This document shows positions 47,531 to 58,679 of a DNA stretch of 64,000 nt, in pieces (positions within the stretch are counted from its first letter, which is position 1; each line of letters opens with the position of its first letter). A program made the translations under genes and the position numbers. The DNA comes from Rhizodiscina lignyota (taxonomy: Eukaryota; Ascomycota; Dothideomycetes; Aulographales; Rhizodiscinaceae). The stretch is taken from the NCBI GenBank assembly GCA_010015805.1, contig ML978122.1:716453-780452 (forward strand), in the 5' to 3' direction. The notes under the pieces are model-generated. The model saw only the letters and a program-made list of their open reading frames with translations. It did no database searches and was not told the origin of the DNA.

Positions 47531-47765
47531 TCTCCAATATACGATTAGGATTGACGCGTTGATGCGCGTCATTCGTGCAACTTTTTTGACGATTGGACCG
47601 GAGTTGAGCCGGCGCGAATGCAAAGGTCGAGTCCTTCACTTTTCATTCGCCTTCTCCTTCACTGCTTCTTCTGGAGCCTCAAAGAGGCCAAACCGAAGAT
47701 CTTTTCTTGTATATATTTCCGGCAGCTTTCCCTGGGCTACGGAAACATCACCATCGCTTTTCAAG

Positions 47766-49286
47766 AGTAAGTTATTGCTGTTAAATGCATGAAAGTGCCG
47801 TTACCATGCTGTTACTAATATTCTATCACAGTGGAATCTTCTGCAGAAATAGACCTCTACGGTATGCTCATTCTTCGAAATGCATATGAATTATAACTCA
47901 CAATTAATAGAGATCCTCGGCGTCACCTCTTCCGCGTCCAAAGCTGAAATCAAAAAGGCATATCACAAGGTACGCTATCCCGCTGTTGCTTGAAATCTCA
48001 TCGCGCTTCATATTAAGAGTTAAACAGGCCGCTCTTTCCTCCCACCCTGACAAAGTTGCCGAAGATGAACGTGAAACTGCGGAAATTCGCTTCAAAACCG
48101 TATCGGAAGCCTATGAGATCCTTTACGACGACGACAAGCGCCACCTCTACGACACACACGGCATGGCGGCCTTTGAAGCCTCGCGCGGTGGACCTGGCGC
48201 GGATGTAGACATCAACGATATCCTACAGCAAATGTTCGGCATGGGTATGGGTGGGATGCCTGGAATGGGAGGAATGCCAGGTATGGGAGGTATGCCGGAA
48301 ATGGGCGACCCAAGAGGAAGAAAGAGAAAGGGCAGGAATGAGGAACAGACGTACGAGGTTACGCTTGAGGAACTGTATAAGGGGAAAACGACACGATTTG
48401 CGAGCACGAAGAATGTGGTGTGTGGGGTGTGTCATGGGTCTGGTGGGAAAGAAAAGGCAAAGGCAATGAAGTGCACGATTTGTGGAGGTTCAGGTGAGAG
48501 TTTTACCTGGCTTATCAGTAACAAGTGGACTAATTCTATACAATAGGCTCGGTGACGGGAATACGGCAAGTTGGGCCAATGCTCACACAAGAAGTGTCCC
48601 AGTGCAATACTTGCAAAGGCTCTGGCAAGATCTACAAGGACAAGGACAAGTGCAAGAAGTGCAAAGGCAACCGAGTTGTGGAGCAGAAGAAAGTCTTAGA
48701 ACTATACATTCCTCGAGGCTCCAGAGAAGGCGAGAGGATAGTGCTGGCTGGAGAAGCCGATCAACAGCCAGATCAAGAACCAGGAGACATCATTTTCGAG
48801 CTTGTCGAAGAACCGCACGAGGTCTTCACGCGCGCAGGGCCAGATCTCTCAGCGGACATCCACATCACGCTCGCGGAGGCGCTAACGGGCTTCAACCGGG
48901 TTGTACTCACCCATCTCGACGGCCGCGGCATCCAAATCAACGTGAAGCAGCCAAAAGGTCGAATATTAAGATCGGACCAGGTCCTCATGGTGTCTGGAGA
49001 AGGCATGCCGATCAAAAAGACCGACGACAAAGGCGACCTCTATCTCATTGTGAAGGTTGACTTCCCGGAAGACGGCTGGATACAGAACGATGCCATGATC
49101 CAGAAGATCCGCGATGCGCTGCCTCCACCAGAAACAGCAATGTCGGCGGATGTAGTTGATGAAGTCGAATTCGACGCTGACGCGACCTTGGACGACTTCG
49201 GCGCTGGATCGGATGATCCAAGGGGAGGAGCCGCGTGGGAAGACGATGAAGAGGGTGCAGAGGGACCGCAGTGCGCGACGCAGTAG
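47766..49286 (+). CDS. Class A J-domain co-chaperone (Ydj1/Xdj1 group), start codon split by an intron
   Basis: Hsp70 co-chaperone of 431 aa. Exons: ...-47766, 47832-47861, 47911-47969, 48028-48493, 48547-49286. J domain at 7-75 (IDLYEILGVTSSASKAEIKK, HPDKV); a Gly/Met-rich linker with MPGMGG repeats (about 100-120); four CxxCxGxG-type zinc motifs (CGVCHGSG, CTICGGSG, CNTCKGSG, CKKCKGN); substrate-binding domains; acidic tail ending CATQ, a farnesylation box like the CASQ of Ydj1. The best start is A at 47766 joined to TG at 47832. The frame stays open upstream to ATG codons at 47562 and 47454, but those lie antisense within the MSE1 gene, so a longer product is less likely. Confidence 0.9.
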
Positions 49287-50641
49287 AGCGCTATTGAATG
49301 AATCACGATAGCATTTGCATTGCTGGCGTTTGTTGGTATTCTCAGCCGGCTTTGGAGAAGAGACGAGACGTCTCAAGTATCTTAGATACCCTCCCCCTGT
49401 ACATACTCTCCGCTTGCTGCCAATTCGGTTCCAAAAAGAGTTCACTTTACCCCATACTTATCTACGCGCAATTTACAATCAATGTCATAATTGGTATCTG
49501 CTCCAAAGCTGACTCTGTTTCTCCAATCGGCTTTTCGCACATCTCTTACATCTTTGTGGTAGGAGCAGTTCCGCTTCGAGTTACATTCATAGCAAGACTA
49601 GTATCATTCTCAAACTTACATATATTTTTAATTTCAAAATGATGGGTTGGAATGAATTGGTTCTGACACGTCTCAGAGCGCGTATTTTACGATCACATTA
49701 TTGCACCGGCTTCTGGAAGCCATATTCAGCGTCCTGGGGTTCGGAAGGATCCCTTTTTGACGGCGAGGAACCAGATGTCCTCCTTCTTAATAGCAACGGA
49801 GACGTGAGCGGACGATAATATTACCAAGTAAAACTGTCGTCTTATACAAAAATATTCCCACATGCATAGCAAGGCTCATATCAAATAGGACATCTCGTCG
49901 TTCAACAGCCTACCCCTAAGCCAGGCATCAATTTGAGAATCGCCTATCAATTCATAGCAAGATTGCTCACCAAATCTAGCGCATCTATTGACTCCGTGTG
50001 GTCGCAAGGTAGAGGATCGTTGTGGTGATAAATGCTGTAAATGGTGTCGGTTAACCAGTTTAGACGGCGTGTGCATACGAACGACGCTTAAATCTACGCT
50101 GATGCAATTGAAAATTGGAATTTGACCCCGTTTTGAATTGACATCAGGAAGTCGAAGTAGACAGAGAGAGGTTTTGAGAAGGGTATTATATGAATGAGGC
50201 TTGCAGTCGGTATTAAATGGGATCCTTAGGACAAGGTGACCGCACCCACATCCTAGCCCCTTTAGCGCTAGGGCATTCCCGGCCTCGGTACAGAAGTACC
50301 CATATCACGGGGGTACTGGCACCTGATCGTATCCAGAACTGGGTGCCATGCCACCTAGAATTTAGGTACAATGCTTTTGCCTAAGTCCTCCGCAACTCAA
50401 ACTCCGCAACTCCGCAGGTCAAAATCCGCAGCATCAGCTTTGCGCCACTTAGCATAGAAGGCTACTTTCCGCCTTTTCCTCTCTTTCAGAAACAACTTTT
50501 CTCATTCATCGTATTATCGAAGCGTAGTTTCGGGCATTGCCTTGCCTGCATCTTGAGTACCTGTCCGCTTAGGATATTCTAGGTTCATCATATCATCAGC
50601 CACTTATTTTACTGGCACCAACCAATCTAGGAGAAGTCACT
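49287..50641. other. Intergenic, with palindrome-rich promoter near the SDR gene
   Basis: About 1.35 kb. No gene seen in 49290-50200. The part from 50220 to 50400 is unusually rich in inverted repeats (separate entry). Confidence 0.45.
50295..50347. promoter_or_regulatory. Two abutting inverted repeats upstream of the SDR gene
   Basis: AGTACCC (50295-50301) faces GGGTACT (50311-50317) over a 9-base spacer. It is followed at once by GGCACC (50318-50323) facing GGTGCC (50342-50347). A TAGGTAC motif follows near 50364. The layout suggests binding sites for dimeric regulators or structured DNA; function unknown. Confidence 0.45.
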
Positions 50642-51571
50642 ATGCATACTTCCGAAAAACTTTCAATCCTCATAACAGGCTGCTCTCCAGGCGGCATGGG
50701 CGCAGCCTTGGCCATTGTCTTTCACAATGCCGGGCATCAGGTCTTTGCCACAGCGCGGAATCCGTCCAAGCTGAAGCCGCTCGCTGAGCAAGGTATCGAG
50801 ACGTTACCCTTGGATGTGACATCAGCGTCGTCCATTGCATCCGCGGTCTCTTCTGTCACCTCCTCCGTAACAGACGAGAGAGGTCTGAACATCCTCATCA
50901 ACAACGCGGCGAGCAGCTACAGCATGCCTATTGCAGACGTATCGCTCGACGCTGCAAGAGAGTTGTTCGATGTCAACGTCTGGTCGCATATCGCCGTCAC
51001 ACAAGCCTTCTTGCCTTTGCTGCTCAGGTCCACCTCTTCCTCCATCAACAAGACTGCTTCCACAGACGGCCACCCGAATCAGGCCATGATAGTGAATCAT
51101 ACCTCCGTAGGTTCCGTGACAGCACTACCCTTTCAGGGCATCTACAATTCGTCTAAGGCGGCACTCGCTATGCTCTCTGAGACGATGCGGCTTGAGCTGT
51201 CCCCCTTCGGAGTTCGCGTCATCGATCTTAAGACGGCGGGCGTACGAACGAATATCATCTCAAATAACAACGTCAATACCAAAGCTGAGCAGCTGCGAGA
51301 AGGATCGATATACGAGCCGGCCCGTGAGGTCGTTGAAAAAGCCATGTCTCAGGAAGGACTCAGCGACAGAGGAATAACGCCAGAACAGTGGGCGAATGAA
51401 GTGTCGGCGCTGTTGTTGAGGAAGAACCCGCCGGCTGTGATCTGGAGGGGAGAAAGCGCGCAAATAGCGCGTATCGCAAGCATGTTGCCGTCTGGGCTGT
51501 TTGAAGGGATGATCAAGAGAATGACAAAGCTCGATGCAGCAGAGGAGATCATCAAGCGAAGTAGGACATGA
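50642..51571 (+). CDS. Short-chain dehydrogenase/reductase, Ayr1-like
   Basis: Intronless gene for a 309-aa classical SDR that should use NADPH. The cofactor loop is TGCSPGGMGAALA (TGxxxGxG type), NAG-like LNILINNAA, catalytic Ser in NHTSVGSVT and the YxxxK pair in IYNSSKAALAMLSE. It resembles yeast Ayr1 (1-acyl-dihydroxyacetone-phosphate reductase), but the C-terminal extension after about 230 has no clear membrane helix, so the substrate is uncertain. The start at 50642 is the first ATG before the motif. It converges with the Zn2Cys6 gene. Confidence 0.9.
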   Translation: MHTSEKLSILITGCSPGGMGAALAIVFHNAGHQVFATARNPSKLKPLAEQGIETLPLDVTSASSIASAVSSVTSSVTDERGLNILINNAASSYSMPIADVSLDAARELFDVNVWSHIAVTQAFLPLLLRSTSSSINKTASTDGHPNQAMIVNHTSVGSVTALPFQGIYNSSKAALAMLSETMRLELSPFGVRVIDLKTAGVRTNIISNNNVNTKAEQLREGSIYEPAREVVEKAMSQEGLSDRGITPEQWANEVSALLLRKNPPAVIWRGESAQIARIASMLPSGLFEGMIKRMTKLDAAEEIIKRSRT

Positions 51572-51861
51572 GTCCGCACGGAAAGTATCGAATATGGTGT
51601 AACTCCAGTGATAAGGGCTGAAACTACTATCGTTACTACTTGTTTGTATATTAGCTCATCTTCTTCCCTCTCACCTTTCTCGATTAGAGTACTCTGGAGA
51701 GATTTTAGAGCACTGTGAATGCCCAGTGGAGCAACGAGTGAGAGAGAGGCGTGCAATAGCGCCGAAGCTCTAGCGGACTTCGTCGTGTTGCCTTAAATGG
51801 TGTCGTGTGCAGAGATGAACTCCTTTGTTTTGTCCGTTCCGATGTATCTATTAAGTAACGG

Positions 51862-53419
51862 TTAGTGTTGCTTCACGGCATGGACTTTCCGGAGTGCTGA
51901 CGCGCTCAAAAGAAGTGCTGCAAAGTCATCTACATCCTTGCCGCTGCCATACATGAGAAAGTCGTCGAATGCATAGTTTGTGATGATAAAGTGTGGTTTT
52001 TCGTTCCACATACGATCGAATTCTGACGAAGAATCCGAATCCCATAAATAACGGGAAAGAGTCCAGCGATGACTGTAAGCCCAAGGATCAGTACCGTCTA
52101 TGTTTGTATTAGCATAAAGACCGGATTTGTACGGATAGGCCTATGACCTTTGCTCTTCGGGTCCTTCATTAATTCATAAAGTGCCATGACAGAGTATGCC
52201 ATAACTATAGTCCTTCTAACGGATTCGGAGAATATCCACCTCTGCAAATTGTAAGAGCGATGAGCAAGAAGAAATTTATCAAGTCGGATCAGCCCTCACC
52301 TCCCAGTCCTCTGGTACCTGTTTTCTTTTCATACTTTGTAACTGGGCCGCATCTCCCAGATTGTCGCGTACTTCGCACAGATCACTGAGCCAGGTCTGGA
52401 ACAGTAGCATGTCCCTCTCGCCTTGTGCACGCAGAAAGACGTCTCCATCAAATAGACGAATAATCTGGTACATAAACAACGCCTGTGCACGCGCAAGCTT
52501 CTGTGCTGGCGTTGCCATAATGCGGCTGGTCTCAGCGTCCAAGAGTTCCCGTACGTTATTGTGAAGAGCTCGCATCACCATTGCCGTATTCTCGCGTGTG
52601 CGCTTCGTATAGAGTACATTAATAGAGAAGCAAGACAAGATACATTGCGGCACATGGTCTTTATAAAGGTATCGATGTAAGAATGGCGTGGCGTTTCGAT
52701 CAGCAATCTCGGACGAGAATCCCTTCACACGACCCACAACGTAGTGCAGTAGTGCTTTGGGGTCATGGAGATGCCATGGATCGATATGATTCTGGGAAAC
52801 AACCGTCAACGCTCGTAAACGTACTGCGAACGGTAGTTTTGGCATAGGATATCTGATATGCCCTCGAAAGACGTTGTAGATTGAGACTCACACAAAAGTC
52901 ACCCATCTTTTGATATGCCATCGCATTCTTCATGTCAAGTGGACTGCTAGGACGTTCGAATGCTGGACTTTGGTCGAAAGACACGAGTAATGGATGCCCA
53001 GGTGACATACTTCCACTGCTCATCCAATTTGTGAACAGAGACATAGGGTCATCAGCTATGCCAGCCGCAGTCGTGCTGGAGATCGGAATAGATTCAGACC
53101 TAGCGGCGATAGTAGCGTATGGCCTAACATCCGTCGGCGTAGCCTCGAGAGGTTCCAGATTTAGTGACTGGCGAGAAGCAAGTAGCGGGCATATGAGATG
53201 TTCATTTGATAGTGGAGCCGCACCCGAAGACTGCCTAGCTATCTGGTTCATGAGCTGTCCAGGCGTTTTGGACCTTGTATAGATGCAAGGTATATTTTTC
53301 TTTGCACATCTAGAACATATCGGTGTCCGCCTGTCGCATCGCCTTTTGCCCTGAACGCAGCCATTGCAATTTTTCTGTCGCGATGCCGGTACATTAGCTC
53401 CTGTCTGTAAAATTTCCAT
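51862..53419 (-). CDS. Zn2Cys6 fungal transcription factor
   Basis: Nuclear regulator of about 470 aa. Exon 1 (53419-52892) encodes the zinc cluster NCNGCVQGKRRCDRRTPICS/RCAKKNIPC (Cys spacing 2-6-6-2-6) and a Ser-rich linker. Later exons: about 52860-52300, 52241-52148 and 52097-51862. Exon 2 carries text common in this family (ATPFLHRYLYKDHVPQCILS, MALRALHNNVRELLD-like) and exon 3 has the conserved WIFSESVRRTIVMAYSVMAL. The junction of exons 1 and 2 (52855-52895) could not be settled: a GTGAGT donor at 52891 and AG sites nearby do not give the frame of exon 2 directly. The third intron has a weak GTCATA donor. Its target is unknown; the SDR gene lies next to it. Confidence 0.82.
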
Positions 53420-53936
53420 TACAGTCAGCTCAAAGCAAGATCATTGGATCGGCTGCAATCGGCTCAGGGGGAACCTAGCAGAATACAGATGGGAAACAAT
53501 AATGGGCACAGTTGGAAGGCGGCTACTTTCTTGTAGTCACTGTACGAGTATGGTGTGCGATTGTAGAGATATAACTTGTGCAAAGAAACCGGAGGATCTG
53601 AAAGTTCTTGCCTGTTCCGGGCGGAGGCGAGTTGAGGTGAGTGAAGACAGGACAGCAAATTTCGGTAGATCTCCGGCTTCATAGCAGCCGCTCGGTAAAA
53701 CTACGGTAGGTATTCTAGATGTCACTTGGCTTGGTCAGGACATCTCTGCTGAAGTTATCCCCTGAACGACCGAATATTCCTAAAGGCTTGTTCCTCTCCG
53801 GAAAACCAGGTTCCTCCATCGTCAGTGCCCCAAAGTGTGCTGATGGCTACTATCATCAATTACCTGTTTCACTTATCTCATTTATTTTACCTTCCAACCT
53901 CCACGGTCCAGTCACGATGCGAGATATGGCAAAAAC
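53420..53936. promoter_or_regulatory. Divergent promoter, Zn2Cys6 factor / HET gene
   Basis: Region of 517 bases between divergent starts. Open frames overlap without motifs. No repeat noticed. Confidence 0.4.
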
Positions 53937-55832
53937 ATGGATTCTGCAAGCAATAATTTTCTATACACACAGCTCTCAGACTCGCCTTTCCAAATTCGTC
54001 TCCTTCATATCCTTCCCGGAAGTTTTGAAGCCCGAATTCAGTGCTATCTAAAAACTTTTACCGCTGAGTCTTGCATTCAATATGAAGCCCTCTCCTACGT
54101 CTGGGGGGATCCAAACATCACTGAGTCGATTAAACTTGGTCAGTACATGGATAACCACGCTAGGCTGAAACGGTCTACAATACGAGAAAGAGATCCAATT
54201 CTATTTCATTACTTCCATGTCACAACCAATCTAGAGGCCGCTCTCAGACATTTACGGCTGAAAGAGAAAGAGAGGATCATCTGGATAGATGCAATATGTA
54301 TCGACCAAGGAAACAGAAAAGAGCGTGAGCTACAGGTGCAGAACATGGGTAAGATTTACGCAAGAGCGGCGAAGGTGGTTGTCTGGCTTGGCAAGTACAA
54401 AGAGGATTCCGATCTGGAGGTTGTTGCAGAGTTCGAAGAGCATTTCAAGATCGGTCTTGCGCCAAAATGGGCGGAGACACATGCATCGGATGTCGCCGCG
54501 CATATAACAGGGGAAGGCAGTCAACAAGAGATCAATGAAGCGTTTGCTTGGGTCCAAACCCACGGAGAGGAGTTTGGAAAAGTTGATTGGTCAACTCGGG
54601 ATTCCATCTCCAGCCATCAAGACATAATTCTGAGCAAGAGAGCACTCCTGGGGATGAACGTACTCTGCCACAGAAATTGGTTCGGTAGATTGTGGATCAT
54701 ACAAGAAGTGATGCTTACGTCTGCCGTTGTGGAGATATGCTGTGGCATGAGCACCTTCGATTTTCACCTCTTTCTGGACACAGTGATGAATTTGTATCGG
54801 TACCTGCGACCACTTGGCGCTCCTACCGTGTCTCTAGTCGGTCCTCTCAGCCTCGACATGATCCGACAGGATCTGAGTCGAAATTTCGAGCATACGAAGC
54901 CGGCGGACAGAATCATTAAAATCATGCAGCAAACATCCGGAACGTTCACTGCCACGGAGCCTCGGGATAAGCTCTATGGAATCTTGGGTCTAATCGGTGA
55001 TGCGAGCGAGTATCCCATGCTTCGCCCCGATTACAGCAAGACTCTTATTGATTTCTATACCGACTTTGCAACCTTCCTGATTGTGGAGAGCGGCACTGTT
55101 TCAATTCTTCAAGGAACGCCTCCAGACCTTGATGGACTACCATCTTGGGTCCCAACGTGGAGTACAAAGATAGGCTCGCATTTCGAATCTTTCGCAAAGC
55201 TGAGAAATATTGCTTCTTTTAGCTTTTCTGCGAGTGGAAACAAACTGGATCTTAAAGCGATGGACTTGGGAACAAATCTGCTGGGATTCCAAATTGAATC
55301 GCATAGTTCATCCGACAAAACAGCATTGGCAGAGCAATTGACGGAGCTCGAAAAGGCTCTGTGCCAACATCCGGTGCTAATTGAACAGCACGGAAGTCCA
55401 GAAGAGGTGCGAGACGTGCTGGCAGAATTCATTGTCGGCCTTTTTGCGTGGGGTGACAGCATCGACGATGTCATCGAGCAGTATAAAATATTCCTTGGTC
55501 ATTCGCAATGGCCTGGGATGCTTCGGAACCCTAGCTTGACTGAGGTAGAGGACATCGCTCTTTTTACAATGCTGGTTTTAGCAAACCTGCCCTTTCAAAT
55601 CTCGCTGTTGTCGACCGGTCACATTATGGGTACTCGTAGCACTTTGACCCTCGACCCACAGGATCGAGTTTACCTAGTGCCTTCATGTGAAGATCCACTG
55701 GTACTGAGGCCAGCAGGAGACGGCTATCGCATCATTGGAGTCTGCAGTGTCTATGACATTTCTTTTCTTTCAGAGGATGATCATCTCCAGCTTTTTCATG
55801 GCGCCGAGCTAGAAGACATCACAATCATATGA
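53937..55832 (+). CDS. HET-domain heterokaryon-incompatibility protein
   Basis: Intronless gene for a 631-aa protein. The HET domain spans about 48-215 with its three blocks: YEALSYVWGDPN, ERIIWIDAICIDQGNRKERE and QVQNMGKIYARAAKVVVWLG. The middle has RDKLYGILGLIGDAS, and the C-terminal part ends with the DRVYLVPSCEDPLVLRP/GDGYRIIGVCSVYDI block usual in this family. HET proteins act in non-self recognition, causing cell death in fused incompatible cells; some carry TIR-like NADase function, but that is not tested here. No NACHT or repeat domain follows, so it would need a partner if it works in recognition. Confidence 0.93.
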   Translation: MDSASNNFLYTQLSDSPFQIRLLHILPGSFEARIQCYLKTFTAESCIQYEALSYVWGDPNITESIKLGQYMDNHARLKRSTIRERDPILFHYFHVTTNLEAALRHLRLKEKERIIWIDAICIDQGNRKERELQVQNMGKIYARAAKVVVWLGKYKEDSDLEVVAEFEEHFKIGLAPKWAETHASDVAAHITGEGSQQEINEAFAWVQTHGEEFGKVDWSTRDSISSHQDIILSKRALLGMNVLCHRNWFGRLWIIQEVMLTSAVVEICCGMSTFDFHLFLDTVMNLYRYLRPLGAPTVSLVGPLSLDMIRQDLSRNFEHTKPADRIIKIMQQTSGTFTATEPRDKLYGILGLIGDASEYPMLRPDYSKTLIDFYTDFATFLIVESGTVSILQGTPPDLDGLPSWVPTWSTKIGSHFESFAKLRNIASFSFSASGNKLDLKAMDLGTNLLGFQIESHSSSDKTALAEQLTELEKALCQHPVLIEQHGSPEEVRDVLAEFIVGLFAWGDSIDDVIEQYKIFLGHSQWPGMLRNPSLTEVEDIALFTMLVLANLPFQISLLSTGHIMGTRSTLTLDPQDRVYLVPSCEDPLVLRPAGDGYRIIGVCSVYDISFLSEDDHLQLFHGAELEDITII

Positions 55833-55993
55833 GCACCGAGTCACCAACTTTTCGGAGAAAATGAATCGAACCATCCTCTTCAACACGAATTACACATTAA
55901 CTATCTGCGTCATGGGTCCCATCAAAACCGAGGATATCAACTCATGAATTCAACTCCGCGCTATGCAATCCGAACCCGACAATTTGTGGTATC

Positions 55994-57447
55994 TTAAAAG
56001 GCGTAGAGCGCCGCTAAAACAAACATAATAAACGCTACCAGAGCATTCTCGCCTCCAAAGCGAGACCCCGGTGAGGAACTGTTCCCAGTCGCGCTTGCGC
56101 TGGCACTTGCGCTACCACTGGCACCACTGCTACTGCTGGCACTGCCGCTACTCGTGGCACTAGCAGTAGTTGAAGTACTGTTCGTCAGGCCTGACGTGCC
56201 GGCTGCAAGCGGGATGGTCGAAAGAGGACTGCTCTCCGTTGAGCCCTTCACTGTGACGGAACTAATCGTCGGTTTCGAATGCGTCGTCGTGGCCGCTGGG
56301 GTAGTGGAGACGGACTTCGTAGTCGATGTTGAGCTAGACGGACGGTCAGAAGACGATGAAGTTGCAAGCGGCTTGGGTGTAGACGACGATGAGGTTGCAG
56401 GTGGTTTGGGAGCGGAAGATGATGAGGTTGTAGGTGATTTGGGTGTAGAAGACGATGAAGTTGTAGGTGGCTTGGATGCAGAAGACGATGGGGTTGATGG
56501 GGGTACCGACGATGAGGTTGATTGGGGTGCCGAAGACGACGACGACGACGACGACGACGGCGTATCGGACGGGGCAAACACACCGCCACTTCCATTTTCA
56601 ACCTCGACGCTGCTAGCATCTCCCGTCTCGTCCTTGTATAGGTACGATGAACCTGGAGAGTAATTCTGAATCGTGACGGACTGCACAGTCATTGTGAACG
56701 GCGCTTGGGAGAACACTGTCTCACCACCAGCCCACTCAATGGTACCCTCTGGGTTCGACGGGTCACCGCCAGCCCAGATCCCGAGCCTGCAGCGCATTGG
56801 TGTCTGCGGAAAGTGCACACCACCATCAGCTTCGTCTGGCGTGAGCGTCCGCACAGCAACACCATCGATGATCCAAGTGATGGCGTCTGCTGTCCAATTT
56901 ACCGCGTACGTGTGGAACTGAGTCTGTGGAGAAGCAACAGGGAACCAGACCGCACGGTCGTATGTACCAGTGTATCCCTTGCCGAAGTAATTCGTTTGTG
57001 TCTGGGTGGTATCGCCACCAGTGAACTCCCAATCTATCTCGTCGTTCACATCAGAGAGCATGACAATGCTGCTCACGATGCCTGTGCCTGTCGCCGCCCT
57101 CATCTTCACTTCCAAGTAGCCATAGAAGATGTAGAAGTCGGTCTGGATTGTGGGAGCATCTCCTTCCTTGTTAATGACAAATTCGGCGCCACTAGAGTCG
57201 AAGGATACGGAGCCGGCGGTCGTTTTCCAGCCATTGAGGGAGCTGGAGCTCGTCCATGTGGAGGAGAAGGAATTGGTGTTTAGAGCAGTGTCAGCAGGGC
57301 AAGAAGCTGTAAATACTGTTAGCTGCAGTTCACATATCTGCTTGCGGTCTAAGACTTACGAGTTGAGAGTGGGTTACATGTCGTTGTCGCCGATTGAGCT
57401 AGGCATACTGGCAGTGTTACAGCGAGTACGCTGAGTAGACTTCGCAT
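55994..57447 (-). CDS. CRH-family GH16 chitin-glucan transglycosylase, GPI-anchored
   Basis: Cell-wall cross-linking enzyme of the CRH1/UTR2 family that joins chitin to beta-glucan. Exons 57447-57360 and 57306-55994, 466 aa. Signal peptide MRSLLSVLAVTLPVCLAQS (an in-frame Met at 57459 would add four residues). The catalytic motif is NDEIDWEFTGGD (DExDxE type) following VKMRAATGTGIVSSIVML, then TWIIDGVAVRTL and MRCRLGIWAGGDPSNPEGT. After the domain comes a long Ser/Thr/Pro tail with repeats of the KPPTTSSSS kind and a hydrophobic end (NALVAFIMFVLAALYAF), a GPI-attachment signal. Mature protein should sit in the wall or plasma membrane. Confidence 0.95.
56535..56559. repeat. (GAC)n trinucleotide run in the CRH gene
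   Basis: About eight GAC units on the plus strand, encoding a Ser run in the CRH tail on the minus strand. Such runs vary in length between strains. Confidence 0.85.
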
Positions 57448-58679
57448 GGGGTATAGCATATGGAATTGTGACAATTGTGGAAATGTCTGACGATAAGGTA
57501 GAGCGTGTGAGATGCAGGAGGTAGCGAGAGAATCGAAGTCCAGAAACGAGAGTATAGCAGGACAAAGACAGTGAGCTGGTGGAAAACTGGAATGCAAAGT
57601 TTTCTTTCACAATGGTTTGTGAAAAGACCTAGCTTGTCCGCTTTCCCTTATGTATGAGGCACATGCACACCTCTTCGAACAGCCCCACACCGGGCCCCAA
57701 CCACCGAGAGCAGCTGATGACGCAGCTCGGACTCGCGAATCGCTTGCGTTGCCGCGGTAGTATCTCCACCGTATTGGTCTCTTCGAGAACGTACCACTTG
57801 CGGCCATCGTCGATATGATGTAGCATCGCCGTGAAAACAAGGACACGAAAAACTTCCGAAACAGTCGTCTCTTCACGAGAGAGGAACCCTACGTGAGCAC
57901 GTTCATGCGACCGCGAGGCGCAGCAGTAATGGGTGTGGCGAGAAGATCAAGTGAGGTGGTTAGAGAAAGGGTGTGGCCCCCTTGTCCCTTTGTCTTACGC
58001 GGCGTTCTTAGCGTTAGCGGCATAGGGATCGGTCTCCACCGAGGCCCGTATTTACCCACCACTCACGCGATGTGTGGCTGTGCACCAATAGATTCGATTC
58101 AATTCAATATTTCCTCTGTGAAGGTCAAAGAGTTTTCATAAAGCTCGTCGCTATATGCGTATTTTTTCATATCACGAGGACAATAAGGGGGAAATGAAGA
58201 GTGAGCAAATCTTCAAATTACCTCGCAGCAATGGAGGAAACCATACTGTAAACAAGTCGCAGCACTAACTCCATCTGGCTCTAGTCACGTCCCAGCTTGT
58301 AAGTGAAAGAGACCGTTCGTCCTACGATGCTCCGTCCTTGCCACTTGCTTGGGACTGAAGATGGTTATTGTTAGGGCTTTGAGGACCTGTTAAGCTGTTA
58401 GAGTACTCCACCAAGATCAGTGGTTCCGAAATGCTTCTGAAACGCCCGGCTGCGCCTGGAATTCGAGTTGAAATGTCGTACCGAGTAGATGGAATATCTG
58501 CTAAGTAAAAGTCTTTTCCCAAACCAGGCCTAGATACATTTACTAATATCACCAAGAAAGTAATAATAGAAAAGCATACGTGACGAAGTTCGTCGAATTA
58601 CGTGGCAACGATTGGAAGGGCCGACCGTAGCCCGTGAACGCCCTTCCGCTCCGGTTCAGTCCTGGTGATTTACTGCCGA
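57448..58679. other. Intergenic with a dioxygenase relic
   Basis: About 1.2 kb between the CRH and dioxygenase genes. Apart from the relic at 58370-58555 nothing gene-like is seen. Confidence 0.4.
58370..58555 (-). pseudogene. Fragment of a TauD-like dioxygenase copy
   Basis: On the minus strand, SRPGLGKDFYLADI (bases about 58492-58535) matches SRPASGGDFYLADI in exon 3 of the intact dioxygenase gene just downstream in the window. The surrounding text no longer aligns, and no Fe-binding His-Asp pair or start is present. It appears to be a decayed duplicate. Several differences from the intact copy are C-to-T or G-to-A. Confidence 0.6.

Noticed and set aside
47454-47765. Long N-terminal extension of the J-protein
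   Set aside because: The frame is open, but it overlaps the MSE1 coding strand and adds no J-protein-like text; kept only as an alternative.
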